Source of the DNA: CBFFRJ01 sp051486985
GTDB taxonomy: Bacteria; Pseudomonadota; Gammaproteobacteria; Enterobacterales; Enterobacteriaceae
Direction of reading: 5' to 3'
NCBI RefSeq assembly: GCF_051486985.1
Contig: NZ_JAHVDV010000006.1
Coordinates: 1-64,000 of the forward strand
Length of the DNA stretch: 64,000 nt
This document shows, piece after piece, positions 26,297 through 35,705 of the stretch (the first letter of the stretch is position 1; every line of letters starts with the position of its first letter). The translations under genes and the position numbers were made by a program. Under the pieces are notes generated by a model. The model was not told the DNA's origin. It saw only the letters and a list, made by a program, of their open reading frames with translations, and did not search any database.

Positions 26297-27813
26297 GGCT
26301 GCTCCTGGTGCTGATGCATAATCTGATAGATCCTGTCGATGTCGATATTTTTACGCATGGCATCTGCCAGCAGATCGAACTGCCGGGATTTGTAATGCGC
26401 ATAGTCCACGGCGATATCCAGCGCGGGGAGTCCTTTGCGGGTTCGCAGCGCGTTTATCAGCGTGCGGGTAAATTCGTCGCTGTCGAAAAGGCCGTGCAGG
26501 TAGGTGCCGAACACCAGACCATTCTCGCTGACCGCGCCATCGGCCACCTGCGCGCCGTTCTTCTCCAGCCACAACAGCGGACGGCAACCCGCCTGTAAAA
26601 GAGTTTCGCCCATGTGAATTTCGTAGCCGCTGAGTTCAAGGTTGCCACAACCGGCCAGCAGGCCGGGGAGTGCCGTTTGTACCCTTGCTTTCACAAGCGT
26701 AGTGGTTTTGTTAACAGCAAACCGGGTGACCGTGTTCAGCAATCCCAGTCCGGGCAGCGTCCCCAGGCAGGACTCCACGTCATCAATGATGGTTTCACCG
26801 AGCATCTGATAGCCGCCACATACCCCGAGCACCGGGACGCCGTCACGACTGGCCTGCAGCACCGCCTGTGCCAGTCCGCTCTCCTGTAGCCAGCTGAGAT
26901 CGCCCAATGTATTTTTACTGCCCGGTAAAATGATGAGATCGGTCGCTTGCAGCTCGTCGGGGGAACGAACATAGTGCACTCGTATATCAGGCTGGGCTGC
27001 CAGGGCGTTAAAGTCGGTGAAGTTTGAAATGTGCGGCAACTGGATTACGGCAATATCGATAGCCCGTTCCCCGGTGCGCAGGTATTTACCCCGCTGGAGC
27101 GCCACGCCATCCTCATCTTCTAAATCCACCTCCAGCCACGGCATCACCCCGAGCACCGGGACGCCGGTCAGCGCTTCAATCTGCTTAATGCCAGGCGTTA
27201 ACAAGGTAACGTCACCACGGAATTTATTGATGATGACCCCTTTTACACGCCAGCGCTCGTGCTCCTGCAGCAGGGCAAGCGTGCCATAAATGGAGGCGAA
27301 TACCCCGCCGCGGTCGATGTCTGCTACCAGCACCACCGGGCACTGGGCCATTTCCGCCATGCCCATGTTGACGATATCACGATCGCGCAGGTTAATTTCC
27401 GCCGGACTCCCCGCCCCTTCGAGCACAATGGCATCATACTCGCGTCCGAGGCTCTGATAGACATCGGTAATTTGTTCGCGCAGGTGAGGCTTATATTCAT
27501 GATAACGGACGGCATCCATATCTGTTGCCACTTTGCCCATCAGCACCACCTGCGCTTTACGATCGCTTGTGGGCTTGAGCAGCACCGGATTCATGCGCAC
27601 GTCCGGTACAATACCTGCCGCTTCGGCCTGAAAAATCTGCGCACGCCCCATCTCCTGGCCGTCGGGCGTGATACCCGAGTTGAGCGCCATATTTTGCGAT
27701 TTAAAGGGTGCAGTCTTCAGCCCGTCCTGATGCAGGATGCGGCACAGCCCCGCCACCAGTACGCTTTTACCCACGTCTGAGGCGGTTCCCTGAAGCATAA
27801 TTGCCAGCGTCAT
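26290..27813 (-). CDS. cbiP: cobyric acid synthase
   Basis: Amidates four side chains (b, d, e and g) of adenosylcobyrinic acid a,c-diamide using glutamine and ATP. 507 residues: an N-terminal P-loop-like synthetase domain (GTASDVGKSVLVAGL at ~9-23) and a C-terminal class I glutamine amidotransferase with the nucleophile in GVCGGYQMLG (~331) and a late His in GTYLHGLFD. Overlaps cbiO by 4 bases. Confidence 0.95.
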   Translation of the reverse strand: MTLAIMLQGTASDVGKSVLVAGLCRILHQDGLKTAPFKSQNMALNSGITPDGQEMGRAQIFQAEAAGIVPDVRMNPVLLKPTSDRKAQVVLMGKVATDMDAVRYHEYKPHLREQITDVYQSLGREYDAIVLEGAGSPAEINLRDRDIVNMGMAEMAQCPVVLVADIDRGGVFASIYGTLALLQEHERWRVKGVIINKFRGDVTLLTPGIKQIEALTGVPVLGVMPWLEVDLEDEDGVALQRGKYLRTGERAIDIAVIQLPHISNFTDFNALAAQPDIRVHYVRSPDELQATDLIILPGSKNTLGDLSWLQESGLAQAVLQASRDGVPVLGVCGGYQMLGETIIDDVESCLGTLPGLGLLNTVTRFAVNKTTTLVKARVQTALPGLLAGCGNLELSGYEIHMGETLLQAGCRPLLWLEKNGAQVADGAVSENGLVFGTYLHGLFDSDEFTRTLINALRTRKGLPALDIAVDYAHYKSRQFDLLADAMRKNIDIDRIYQIMHQHQEQPC

Positions 27814-28625
27814 GACGCCTCCTTAATCATTGTTGCCTGTACAGAAGCAAAAAATGCGGCTTCGTTTCTGCAAAGCGGCATGCCCAGTTCGGTGTGCATT
27901 TTTACCAGCCACGGCTGAGTCAGCCCGGCCTGTTCAATCAGCGTTTTTTGGGTAAAGACCTCTGCCGGTGTGCCTTCAGCCAGCAGTTCGCCACGGCGTA
28001 GAACATACACCGCATCGCAGACTTCATAAATCAAATCAATATCATGGCTGGAGATCACCACATGATCTCCCTGAGCCACGATACGCTGAATGATGTCAAT
28101 CATTTGCGCCCGCCCGGAGGGGTCGAGACCCGCCGTTGGTTCATCGAGCAACAGGTATTTAGCCTGCAATACCAACGCCCCGGCTATGGCTACGCGCTTT
28201 TTCTGCCCGTGGCTCAGACACTGGACTGGCTGATGGCGGAAGGCGTGGGCATCCACCAGGGTCAGGGCATCATCGATACGCCGGGCGATTTCCGGCGCTG
28301 GCACGCCGAGGTTACGCAGGGCAAAGGCAATGTCACTGTCGATATCGGTATAAAAAATCTGCTGATCCGGGTCCTGAAAGACGGTGGCCACCTGCTGGCG
28401 CAGCGCGAGCATCCCGCGCTTGCTGTAATCCAGCGGTTTACCCTGCCACAGGACCTTCCCCTGCTGCGGGCGCAAAATGCCGTTCAGGTTCATAAACAGC
28501 GTCGATTTTCCGCAGCCGTTCGCGCCCACCAGCCCGGTAACCGGCTGAGAGGAAAAATCGAGCGTAAGCCCCTTAAGCGTTGGCGCATCCTGGTAGTTGA
28601 ACCATAGCTCATCGGTTGCCAGCAT
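27810..28625 (-). CDS. cbiO: energy-coupling factor cobalt transporter ATP-binding protein
   Basis: ATPase of the CbiMNQO cobalt importer. 271 residues: Walker A GANGCGKST (~34-42), Q-loop in VFQDPDQQI, signature LSHGQKKRVAIAGAL, Walker B LLLDEPTAGLDP and switch His in ISSHDID. It follows cbiQ after 8 bases. It works with CbiM (substrate binding), CbiN and CbiQ (T component) to bring Co2+ for early metal insertion by CbiK. Confidence 0.95.
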   Translation of the reverse strand: MLATDELWFNYQDAPTLKGLTLDFSSQPVTGLVGANGCGKSTLFMNLNGILRPQQGKVLWQGKPLDYSKRGMLALRQQVATVFQDPDQQIFYTDIDSDIAFALRNLGVPAPEIARRIDDALTLVDAHAFRHQPVQCLSHGQKKRVAIAGALVLQAKYLLLDEPTAGLDPSGRAQMIDIIQRIVAQGDHVVISSHDIDLIYEVCDAVYVLRRGELLAEGTPAEVFTQKTLIEQAGLTQPWLVKMHTELGMPLCRNEAAFFASVQATMIKEAS

Positions 28626-28633
28626 TACGTTCC

Positions 28634-29314
28634 TTACAGGTGAAAATCACCCTGATAAAGTTTGACATCCAGCGTGACGGCCAGCGCCCTGTAGCGCAGG
28701 AGCACGCGGGTAAATAGCAGGCCCACCAGCATTGACAGAGATCGGTAGCCCTGCGGCAATGTGCAATACCCAAAGCGCAGCGTCTGCGCCCGATGGATAG
28801 CCATTGCTTCTTCAAGCAGGATAAAAATAAAGCGCCAGATGAGCAGAATTTGCTCGGTCAGCAGACGCGGCACTCGTCCTTTTTGCAGTAGCACAATGAG
28901 CTGCACAAAGGGCAGATTAAGCACCAGCCAGAGGGTCGCGGCCAGAGCCGCAAGGCTGCGCCAGAAGGTGGCATTCGCCATCGCCAGCCCCTCCGGCATC
29001 ACACCCAGCCAGTACGATCCCAACGGGACGCCCACCAGCAGACGGGCAGGATCAGTGGTGACGCTGAACAGGATAGTCAGCACGCCCACCAGCAAGAACG
29101 CCAGCGGGATCGCCATCCAGCGCAGCCAGCGCCAGAAAGTCATACGCAGCAACCAGCAGGTAAAAGCCGCCTGGCACACCAGCAATATCCCCTGCCCTAC
29201 CGGAGGCAGGGAAAACGCCAGCAGCATCATCAACAGCCAGAACAGAAACTTGCGTTCCGGCGCGACCGTAAACCAGCGGCTCTGATAGCTCAGGCGATCA
29301 AGCCCGTTTATCAT
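28634..29314 (-). CDS. cbiQ: cobalt transporter transmembrane (T) component
   Basis: 226 residues from the second of two adjacent ATG codons (29317 or 29314). Hydrophobic, with about five membrane helices (KFLFWLLMMLLAFSLPP near the N-terminus). The coupling-helix motifs toward the C-terminus (MAIHRAQTLRFGY, LLFTRVLLRYRALAV) are where the ATPase docks. It belongs to the CbiMNQO cobalt uptake system and overlaps the cbiN end. Confidence 0.92.
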   Translation of the reverse strand: MINGLDRLSYQSRWFTVAPERKFLFWLLMMLLAFSLPPVGQGILLVCQAAFTCWLLRMTFWRWLRWMAIPLAFLLVGVLTILFSVTTDPARLLVGVPLGSYWLGVMPEGLAMANATFWRSLAALAATLWLVLNLPFVQLIVLLQKGRVPRLLTEQILLIWRFIFILLEEAMAIHRAQTLRFGYCTLPQGYRSLSMLVGLLFTRVLLRYRALAVTLDVKLYQGDFHL

Positions 29315-29579
29315 CACGCTGTCTGCCTTTCATATAACCCAGGATGTAGAAAATGACCGCGGCACCAAGAGAGCCCTGTAGCGTAAAAAGCAGGCTCTCA
29401 ATTTCGCCACTGGCCGGTTCATACAGCGGCTGGAACCAGGGCTGATAATGCGGTGCGACAACCTGAATCTGACTTTCCGCTTCCCCGTCTGAGCCACCGT
29501 ACTCCCCCCCGTGATTGATAAAAAACGGCAGGATCACCAGGGCTATTACCATCGCAAGTAAAATCACTGTTTTTTTCAT
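29298..29579 (-). CDS. cbiN: cobalt transporter small subunit
   Basis: 93 residues from the ATG at 29579, which has AAGGAC (29591-29586) upstream; the longer frame from 29600 lies inside cbiM. Two membrane helices are visible: VILLAMVIALVILPFF at the start and AAVIFYILGYMKGR near the end. CbiN stabilises CbiM and is needed for cobalt uptake. Confidence 0.93.
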   Translation of the reverse strand: MKKTVILLAMVIALVILPFFINHGGEYGGSDGEAESQIQVVAPHYQPWFQPLYEPASGEIESLLFTLQGSLGAAVIFYILGYMKGRQRDDKRA

Positions 29580-29580
29580 C

Positions 29581-30318
29581 TTAATGTCCTTGTGCGGCAA
29601 CCAGTTGCCGTTTGGTCAGTTGATCGTAAATCATGACCGTCAGTAACCCTTCTGCAATGGCAATCGGGATCTGAGTCAGGCAGAAGATGCCCATGAATTT
29701 CATGACTGAACCTGTTGCGCCAGCTTCCGGGTCCGGGAAGGCCACACCGAGCTGCACGGACGTGACAAAATAGGTCACCAGATCCGCCAGCATGGCGCAT
29801 AAGAATACGCAGACATCACGGCGTAACCCGGCGCGGCAGGCCATTTTCCAGACCAGATAACCCACAACCGGGCCAATCACCGCCATCGACATGCCGTTGG
29901 CGCCAAGCGTTGTCAGACCGCCGTGGGCCAGAAGCAGCGCCTGAAACAGCAGGACGATAGCGCCAAGGATGGCCACGACGCCCGGCCCGAAGAGAATAAC
30001 GGCCAGACCAACCCCCGTCGGATGCGAGCAGCTACCGGTGACCGACGGAATTTTCAGCGCCGACAGGACGAAAACAAAGGCACCGCACAGGGCCAGCAGC
30101 ACTTTCTGATTGCTGTCTTCTGCCACAATCTGGCGTAACCGCACCAGCCCGTACCACAGACAAGGTAAAAACAGCACCCACCAGGCTACCGCCCACATCG
30201 GGGGTAAAAAGCCCTCCATGATGTGCATAGCAAACGCCTGCTCAGGTACCACCATGAGCAGCAAGGCCGCTGCCAGTCCGCTCAATGACAGACGTTTGAG
30301 CTGTTGTTCCTGTTTCAT
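29581..30318 (-). CDS. cbiM: cobalt transporter substrate-binding (S) component
   Basis: 245 residues from the ATG at 30318, the length of the Salmonella protein; the earlier ATG at 30330 overlaps cbiL more. An N-terminal signal-like segment ends at AFA, after which the mature N-terminus MHIMEGF provides the cobalt-binding Met-His, the key family feature. Further conserved blocks are SVTGSCSHPTGVGL and LTTLGANGMSMAV. It overlaps cbiL by 4 bases. Confidence 0.95.
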   Translation of the reverse strand: MKQEQQLKRLSLSGLAAALLLMVVPEQAFAMHIMEGFLPPMWAVAWWVLFLPCLWYGLVRLRQIVAEDSNQKVLLALCGAFVFVLSALKIPSVTGSCSHPTGVGLAVILFGPGVVAILGAIVLLFQALLLAHGGLTTLGANGMSMAVIGPVVGYLVWKMACRAGLRRDVCVFLCAMLADLVTYFVTSVQLGVAFPDPEAGATGSVMKFMGIFCLTQIPIAIAEGLLTVMIYDQLTKRQLVAAQGH

Positions 30319-31025
30319 ACTCTCTCCCACTGTTTATTCACGAGGATGGTCGAAAAATAGGGTAGTGCCTGGTCATCCTGCACCTGAGCAAGTTCCCGCC
30401 AGCACTGCTCTGCGGGTAGTGTGGCTTCCGCCATCATGATCGCCTTGTCCAGTAGCCCGACCTCGGCCAGCAACGCTTTAATGCGGGCAAAACGGCCATA
30501 CACTTTCATCAGCACCAGACTTTCATGGTTCGCCAGCGCCTGTCGTATCTCCGCTTCAGGTGCGGTACAGGACACCACCGCCAGCGACTGTTGTTCCATA
30601 GCAAGCGGGATCTGGGTGCGGGCGGCGATAGCGGCGAACGAGGTCACACCCGGCACTATCTCCAGCCAGTCTGGTCGGCCAATTCGTTGCAGCAGGAACA
30701 CCCAGGTGCTGAACAGCATGGCGTCCCCAAGGGTAATAAAACCAACCTGTTTGCCTGCCAGTGTTTCGGCGCGTAACGCCGCCGCCACTTCATCCCATAC
30801 CGCCTCTTTTTCCGCGCTGTCACCACTCATGGGAAAATGGGTAGCGCGGATTTCAGTGTGCTCCCCCAGATACTCCCGCACGATGGAGAGGGCCAGACTG
30901 TCGCCTCCTCGTCGTCCTGCCGGCGCATAAAGCACATCCAGTTTGCCCAGTATGCGTGCGGCACGGACGGTAAGCAGATCGCTTGCCCCCGGCCCGATCC
31001 CCAGGGCGTAAAGCATGCCACTCAT
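30315..31025 (-). CDS. cbiL: cobalt-factor II C20-methyltransferase
   Basis: Adds the C20 methyl from S-adenosylmethionine to cobalt-factor II (cobalt-sirohydrochlorin). 236 residues of the tetrapyrrole methylase fold: ALGIGPGASDLLTVRAARIL at the N-terminus, GFITLGDAMLFSTW mid-way and VPGVTSFAA. It overlaps cbiK by 4 bases and precedes cbiM. Confidence 0.95.
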   Translation of the reverse strand: MSGMLYALGIGPGASDLLTVRAARILGKLDVLYAPAGRRGGDSLALSIVREYLGEHTEIRATHFPMSGDSAEKEAVWDEVAAALRAETLAGKQVGFITLGDAMLFSTWVFLLQRIGRPDWLEIVPGVTSFAAIAARTQIPLAMEQQSLAVVSCTAPEAEIRQALANHESLVLMKVYGRFARIKALLAEVGLLDKAIMMAEATLPAEQCWRELAQVQDDQALPYFSTILVNKQWERV

Positions 31026-31816
31026 GCGGCTTCCTCCAGTTGTTGGTCCAGCGCCTGATGCAGGTGTGAGACAAACATCGCGCGAATATCACTGTTCTCA
31101 CCCAGCCCCTGTAACCACGGGGTGGCGCTAATGCCGACACGCTCAAACTGCGTTTTCCAGGACTCCTCATCGTCAGATGCCATATCGTTGATGGCATGAT
31201 CCCCGGCCACCAGCATCAAGGGCATCAGGTGCACCGCGCTGATACCCTCACGGCGTAGTCCATCGATGATGACGTCTATTTCCGGGTAGCTTTCTACTGC
31301 CCCGACCCGTGCCGGGAAGCGATGCGCGGCCATCATGTGGTCAAGGCAGGCATAAGCGGCGAAGGCATGGTGGCTGGCTCCGTGTCCCATAAAAACGACC
31401 TTTTCGCCGTCAGCCAGCGCAGGCATCTGGCGGGCCAGCGCCTGCATCAGCTGCATATAGTCGTCATGACCACTGAGCAGCGGCGCGCCGATGACCATGC
31501 GACTGAAGAGGTGACGTAAGGTCTGCACTTCACGAACGATTTTTTCGTATTCATCGCCATTAATGATATGCAGAGACTGAATGGCGACATCCTGATAACC
31601 CTGCTCCGCCAGTTTTTGCAGCGCCTGTAAAGGGGTATCAATGTGCAGGTTATCGCGCTGCTTCAGCTTGCGAATGATCATCCCGGAGGTAAACGCCCGG
31701 AACAGGGTACGATCCGGGCAGCTCGCGGCCAGATCGCGCTCGCACGCCACAATGTTTTTTTCACACGTGTCGTGATAACTGGTACCAAAACTGATAACCA
31801 GAAGGGCTTTTTTCAT
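31022..31816 (-). CDS. cbiK: sirohydrochlorin cobaltochelatase
   Basis: Inserts Co2+ into sirohydrochlorin, the committed step of the early-cobalt (anaerobic) pathway. 264 residues of the chelatase superfamily: LLVISFGTSYHDT at the N-terminus, the metal-handling His in VFMGHGASHHA (~145) and the second His in MLVAGDHAINDM (~207). Its presence instead of CobNST shows the anaerobic route. 10 bases downstream of cbiJ. Confidence 0.95.
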   Translation of the reverse strand: MKKALLVISFGTSYHDTCEKNIVACERDLAASCPDRTLFRAFTSGMIIRKLKQRDNLHIDTPLQALQKLAEQGYQDVAIQSLHIINGDEYEKIVREVQTLRHLFSRMVIGAPLLSGHDDYMQLMQALARQMPALADGEKVVFMGHGASHHAFAAYACLDHMMAAHRFPARVGAVESYPEIDVIIDGLRREGISAVHLMPLMLVAGDHAINDMASDDEESWKTQFERVGISATPWLQGLGENSDIRAMFVSHLHQALDQQLEEAA

Positions 31817-31826
31817 AGTGTTATCC

Positions 31827-32612
31827 TCACTCTGTGGCGAGCCAGCGCCCTAATCGTTGCGCAAAGGCCTGCTGGCTTTCCAGTAACTCATCTCCCGACA
31901 CCGCAGGCGCCGGGCGGGTAATCACGATGCAGGGGATACCGGCATCAAGGCATGGCTCTACTTTTTCCCGGTATCCACCTTCAGCGCCGGAGGCTTTGGT
32001 TATCACCACATCGGCCCGGCACTGGCGGTAAAACGCGGCGTTAAACTCGGCGCTGAAGGGCCCGCACATGGCGTAAATCTCCGTCACGCCAAAGCCGCTT
32101 TCGGCACACTGCACCATCACATCAGCCACCGGCAGCACGCGGGCAAGCAGGGTTTTCTCAGCCAGCCCTGCGCGCCAGCGTGCTAAATCTTTACTGCCGG
32201 TGGTCAGAAGTACGCGTTGGCCAAGCCCCTTTGCCACTTCACATGCCGCTTCCAGGGTCGGCACTTTGTGCAGCAACGGATGTATAAGACGTTCGAGCTG
32301 GTCCGGGCGCTGGTAGCGACTCAGGAGCACCTTAACCTGCTGGCAGGCGCGGGTGAGGGTATCGCTGACCACCTCGGCATAGGGATGAGAGGCATCCACC
32401 ACCCAGCGCGTCTGGTTCTCGGTAAGCCACGTCACCATGGCGTCAAAGTCCATTCGTCCACAGCGCACTTCGCCCCCGATCTCGCCCGCCAGGTGCTGCC
32501 CGGTAGGGGTTGCAACCGACAGGGTGTACTTCACCCCGGCGGCGTCCAGTTGCTGGCATATCAGGCGCGCATCGCTGGTGCCGCCCATTACCAGCACCTC
32601 TCCTGCCCTCAC
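31827..32612 (-). CDS. cbiJ: cobalt-precorrin-6A reductase
   Basis: NADPH-dependent reduction of cobalt-precorrin-6A. 261 residues beginning with VLVMGGTSDARLICQQLDAAG, the Rossmann-like binding loop of the family. VVDASHPYAEVVSD is the conserved central block. It overlaps cbiH by 4 bases. Confidence 0.94.
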   Translation of the reverse strand: MRAGEVLVMGGTSDARLICQQLDAAGVKYTLSVATPTGQHLAGEIGGEVRCGRMDFDAMVTWLTENQTRWVVDASHPYAEVVSDTLTRACQQVKVLLSRYQRPDQLERLIHPLLHKVPTLEAACEVAKGLGQRVLLTTGSKDLARWRAGLAEKTLLARVLPVADVMVQCAESGFGVTEIYAMCGPFSAEFNAAFYRQCRADVVITKASGAEGGYREKVEPCLDAGIPCIVITRPAPAVSGDELLESQQAFAQRLGRWLATE

Positions 32613-33334
32613 AACTCGTAGCCCCGTGGGGTAATCATCAGGCCATCAGCGATATAGGTGGTTTTGTTGCCCACAATCACCAGACTGGTCATGTCTACAG
32701 GTTCAAAGTCCATCTCACCCAGAGTGGTGAGCCATTTTTCCTCTTTTTTACGCCCGGCGGATTTCACCACCCCTACCGGCGTTGCGGCGCTTTTGCTGGC
32801 AGCCAGCAGTTCAAAAGCGCGGGCCAGATGGCCTTCACGCCCCCGGCTGCGCGGGTTGTAAAAACAGATAACAAAGTCCGCTTCACCCGCTGCGATAATG
32901 CGTTTTTCAATCACCGGCCACGGAGTAAGCAGATCGCTGAGGCTGATATGGCAGAAATCATGCATTAACGGTGCCCCCAGCAGAGCAGCGGCAGCGATAC
33001 TGGCGGTCATGCCAGGGATCAGGCGAACCTCCACATCGAGTTTTTGTTTGCTCACCAGTTCCAGTACTAACCCTGCCATGCCATAAATGCCGGCATCACC
33101 GCTGCTGATAAGCGCCACGTTTTTTCCCGCCTGTGCCAGTTCGATCGCCGCCTGGCAGCGTTCGATCTCTTTGCACATGCCGGTTTTGATCACCTGCTTG
33201 TCGCCGGTGAAGGATTTCACCAGGTGAGTGTAGGTTTTGTATCCCACAACGATTTCTGCAGCCTGTAAGGCTTCGATCGCTTCCAGGGTCATCATGGCCT
33301 GTGAGCCAGGGCCAATTCCGATTACGCTTAACAT
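32609..33334 (-). CDS. cbiH: cobalt-factor III C17-methyltransferase
   Basis: Methylates C17 and drives ring contraction of the corrin macrocycle. 241 residues: SVIGIGPGSQAMMTLEAIEAL at the N-terminus, ISSGDAGIYGMAGLVLEL (the SAM loop) and VVIGNKTTY-like VIVGNKTTYIADG near the end. The start shares a base with the cbiG stop. Confidence 0.95.
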   Translation of the reverse strand: MLSVIGIGPGSQAMMTLEAIEALQAAEIVVGYKTYTHLVKSFTGDKQVIKTGMCKEIERCQAAIELAQAGKNVALISSGDAGIYGMAGLVLELVSKQKLDVEVRLIPGMTASIAAAALLGAPLMHDFCHISLSDLLTPWPVIEKRIIAAGEADFVICFYNPRSRGREGHLARAFELLAASKSAATPVGVVKSAGRKKEEKWLTTLGEMDFEPVDMTSLVIVGNKTTYIADGLMITPRGYEL

Positions 33335-34389
33335 CAGTGTGCTACTCCCAAAGTAATAGTGACGCCCTGCTCGCGCAGGGTTTCGCCCACCAGTTGCCCG
33401 TGACTCATCAGCCAGGCTGCGGGACCGGAAACGCTGCCCACACCAGTTGTCTTTCGGACAAATTCAGACGCCGGGAAGCGATGTTCATGCTGACGCAGGG
33501 CGTCAGCGCTAAAAATTTCGAACGGCACGCGCAGATGTTGCGCCAGCTGCGTGAGGGCTTTTTCATGCTCTTTTAAGGTGATACTGCCGATGGCTCGTAG
33601 CGCCAGAGGATCAAGCGCGTGGGCCGCCAGCTGGCGGTTGAGCAGGGTTGAAACCACCGAATACGGGGTATCGCGGCGACAACCGATTCCTGCTATCACC
33701 CGCCGGGGGACCAGTTTGAACACTGGCACCGCAAGCTCCGGTAAAGCTGCCTGCACCGTCACACACACCAGTGCGGTCAGGTCGGGTAACGCGTCCAGCG
33801 AGTCCACAGGGATAAAGCCACGTGTGTCGCAGCGGGCGACCTCAGCGCGTAACGCGTTGTCACACCACAGGCCGATGCGTTTGCCGCTGACCAGCCAGTG
33901 GTTGATGGTCTTTACCCCGGTGCGCAGATCCTCCATCCGCGCATCCAACTGACAGGCGAGGGTATCCAGCGCAGCCAGATCGTTCACGTCCGTGGCGGTA
34001 GTGATAACAGGGTCCGCCCCCAGCACACCTGCCAGGTAACGGGCAAGCTCGTTAGCGCCACCAAAATGGCCGGAGAGGAGACTGATCACATGCTGCCCGC
34101 GCTCATCAATCACGATCACCGCCGGATCGCTGAATTTGTCATTGACCAGCGGTGCCAGTACCCGCACGGCGATACCAGTCGCGCCAATAAACACCAGCGC
34201 CGAATGTTCGCTGAAGGCGCTACGCAGGGCGCTGGCAAATCCACCATCAAAAGGTACAAAGCCCTCTTCCAGTAACTTTTCACTGGTGTAACAGGTCATC
34301 GGCAGCGCCAGTTTCAGTTGGTTTGCCAGTGCAACGCCGCCGGGCGTCAGGCAAAACAGAGCGATGGATTCAGGCTTTACGGTATTCAT
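33334..34389 (-). CDS. cbiG: cobalt-precorrin-5A hydrolase
   Basis: Opens the delta-lactone of cobalt-precorrin-5A, releasing acetaldehyde. 351 residues from the ATG at 34389 (MNTVKPESIALFCLTPGG), the Salmonella length; the frame to 34449 runs back into cbiF. SGHFGGANELARYLA and the C-terminal GIGCRRDTP / KTTGVGSVSGPAA blocks are the family signatures. It overlaps cbiF by 20 bases. Confidence 0.94.
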   Translation of the reverse strand: MNTVKPESIALFCLTPGGVALANQLKLALPMTCYTSEKLLEEGFVPFDGGFASALRSAFSEHSALVFIGATGIAVRVLAPLVNDKFSDPAVIVIDERGQHVISLLSGHFGGANELARYLAGVLGADPVITTATDVNDLAALDTLACQLDARMEDLRTGVKTINHWLVSGKRIGLWCDNALRAEVARCDTRGFIPVDSLDALPDLTALVCVTVQAALPELAVPVFKLVPRRVIAGIGCRRDTPYSVVSTLLNRQLAAHALDPLALRAIGSITLKEHEKALTQLAQHLRVPFEIFSADALRQHEHRFPASEFVRKTTGVGSVSGPAAWLMSHGQLVGETLREQGVTITLGVAH

Positions 34390-35143
34390 GGCTAAAGTCC
34401 GCTGCATAAAGACGTGAGTAGTGGTACTCCTCGCCAAGAAATGCGCCAACGAGGATCAGAGCCGTTTTGCGGATCCCGGCGTCGCGCACTTTGTCCGCAA
34501 TATCCGCCAGCGTGCCGCGCACGGTCTGGCTTTCAGGCCAGGTGGCTTTATAAATCACCGCAACGGGCGTGGTAGCCGGGTAACCCCCTTCAATCAGCCG
34601 CTCTGCCACGCGGTTAATGCGCTGCACGGAGAGGTAAATCGCCATTGAGGTCTGATGGCTGGCAAAAGACTCCAGCTGTTCCAGTGGCGGAACCGGCGTG
34701 CGCCCTTCCAGGCGGGTGATGATGAGACTTTGCGACACTTCCGGGACGGTATATTCCACCCCCAGTTCCGCCGCCGCCCCAAGGAACGCACTTACACCGG
34801 GCACGACCTGCCAGGCGATGCCGCGAGCGGTCAGCACTTCACCCTGCTCACGCACTGACCCATAAAGCGACACATCACCGGTTTGCAGACGCACCACCAC
34901 TTTTCCGGCTTTCACACCCGCTTCCATCAGGTCGATAATCTGCTCCAGATGTAGCCCCGCACTGTCGTGGCACTCCGCGCCCGGCGAGCAGTAGTCGAGT
35001 AGCTCAGTATTGATGAGCGACCCGGCATAGATAACGACCTGCGCCTGTTGCAATAAGCGGTAGCCTTTGAGGGTGATCAGTTCGCGATCCCCCGGCCCCG
35101 CGCCAACAAACCAGACGGTTTGTGCATTAAATTGTTCAGCCAT
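34370..35143 (-). CDS. cbiF: cobalt-precorrin-4 C11-methyltransferase
   Basis: 257 residues of the tetrapyrrole methylase family: VWFVGAGPGDRELITLKGYRLL at the N-terminus, RLQTGDVSLYGSVREQ and VPGVSAFLGAAA. It acts after CbiH and before CbiG. It overlaps cbiT by 8 bases. Confidence 0.95.
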   Translation of the reverse strand: MAEQFNAQTVWFVGAGPGDRELITLKGYRLLQQAQVVIYAGSLINTELLDYCSPGAECHDSAGLHLEQIIDLMEAGVKAGKVVVRLQTGDVSLYGSVREQGEVLTARGIAWQVVPGVSAFLGAAAELGVEYTVPEVSQSLIITRLEGRTPVPPLEQLESFASHQTSMAIYLSVQRINRVAERLIEGGYPATTPVAVIYKATWPESQTVRGTLADIADKVRDAGIRKTALILVGAFLGEEYHYSRLYAADFSHEYRKA

Positions 35144-35705
35144 GAAACGCTTCCTTCTCGCAGGAAATCACAAAAACAGGGTTATTTGGTCTGAAGTAGT
35201 GACCGCAACCGAGCGGGTTCAGGAGCGAGACCTGGATCTGCTGGCAGTCCAGCGCCGCAACCTTGCAGGTGGCGAGGTGACTCAGCGCCGCGCTCAGGTT
35301 CTCTTGTAAAATAAAGGTCATTACCAGGCGTCCACCGGGAACCAGTTGCGCCAGCGACCAGTCAATCAACTGGGTCAGATTGCCCCCGCTGCCGCCCATA
35401 AACACCGCATCCGCAGGCTGCTCAACAAACAGCGGAGCCACACCTGAAACAATCGCAATATTGCGACAGCCAAAATGCTGGCAATTCTCCTCCAGTAGCC
35501 CCAACGCCGCCGGATTGCGTTCGATGGCGGTGATCTGCAACTGCGGGTAACATACCGCCGCCTCGATGGAGACGCTGCCGGTCCCGGCACCGATGTCAAT
35601 CAAATGGCGCGCCCTTGCGAGATCCAGACGGGACAGCGCCAGCGCGCGAACCACTTCTTTGGTCATCGGCACGCTTTCACCACGTAAAAACTGTTCATCT
35701 TTCAT
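35136..35705 (-). CDS. cbiT: cobalt-precorrin-6B C15-methyltransferase (decarboxylating)
   Basis: 189 residues; a class I SAM methyltransferase with LIDIGAGTGSVSIEAA (~36-50) as SAM site and VFMGGSGGNLTQLID. It methylates C15 and removes the C12 acetate carboxyl; the C5 methylation is done by CbiE, which overlaps it by 11 bases. In aerobic organisms the two are fused as CobL. Confidence 0.95.
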   Translation of the reverse strand: MKDEQFLRGESVPMTKEVVRALALSRLDLARARHLIDIGAGTGSVSIEAAVCYPQLQITAIERNPAALGLLEENCQHFGCRNIAIVSGVAPLFVEQPADAVFMGGSGGNLTQLIDWSLAQLVPGGRLVMTFILQENLSAALSHLATCKVAALDCQQIQVSLLNPLGCGHYFRPNNPVFVISCEKEAFHG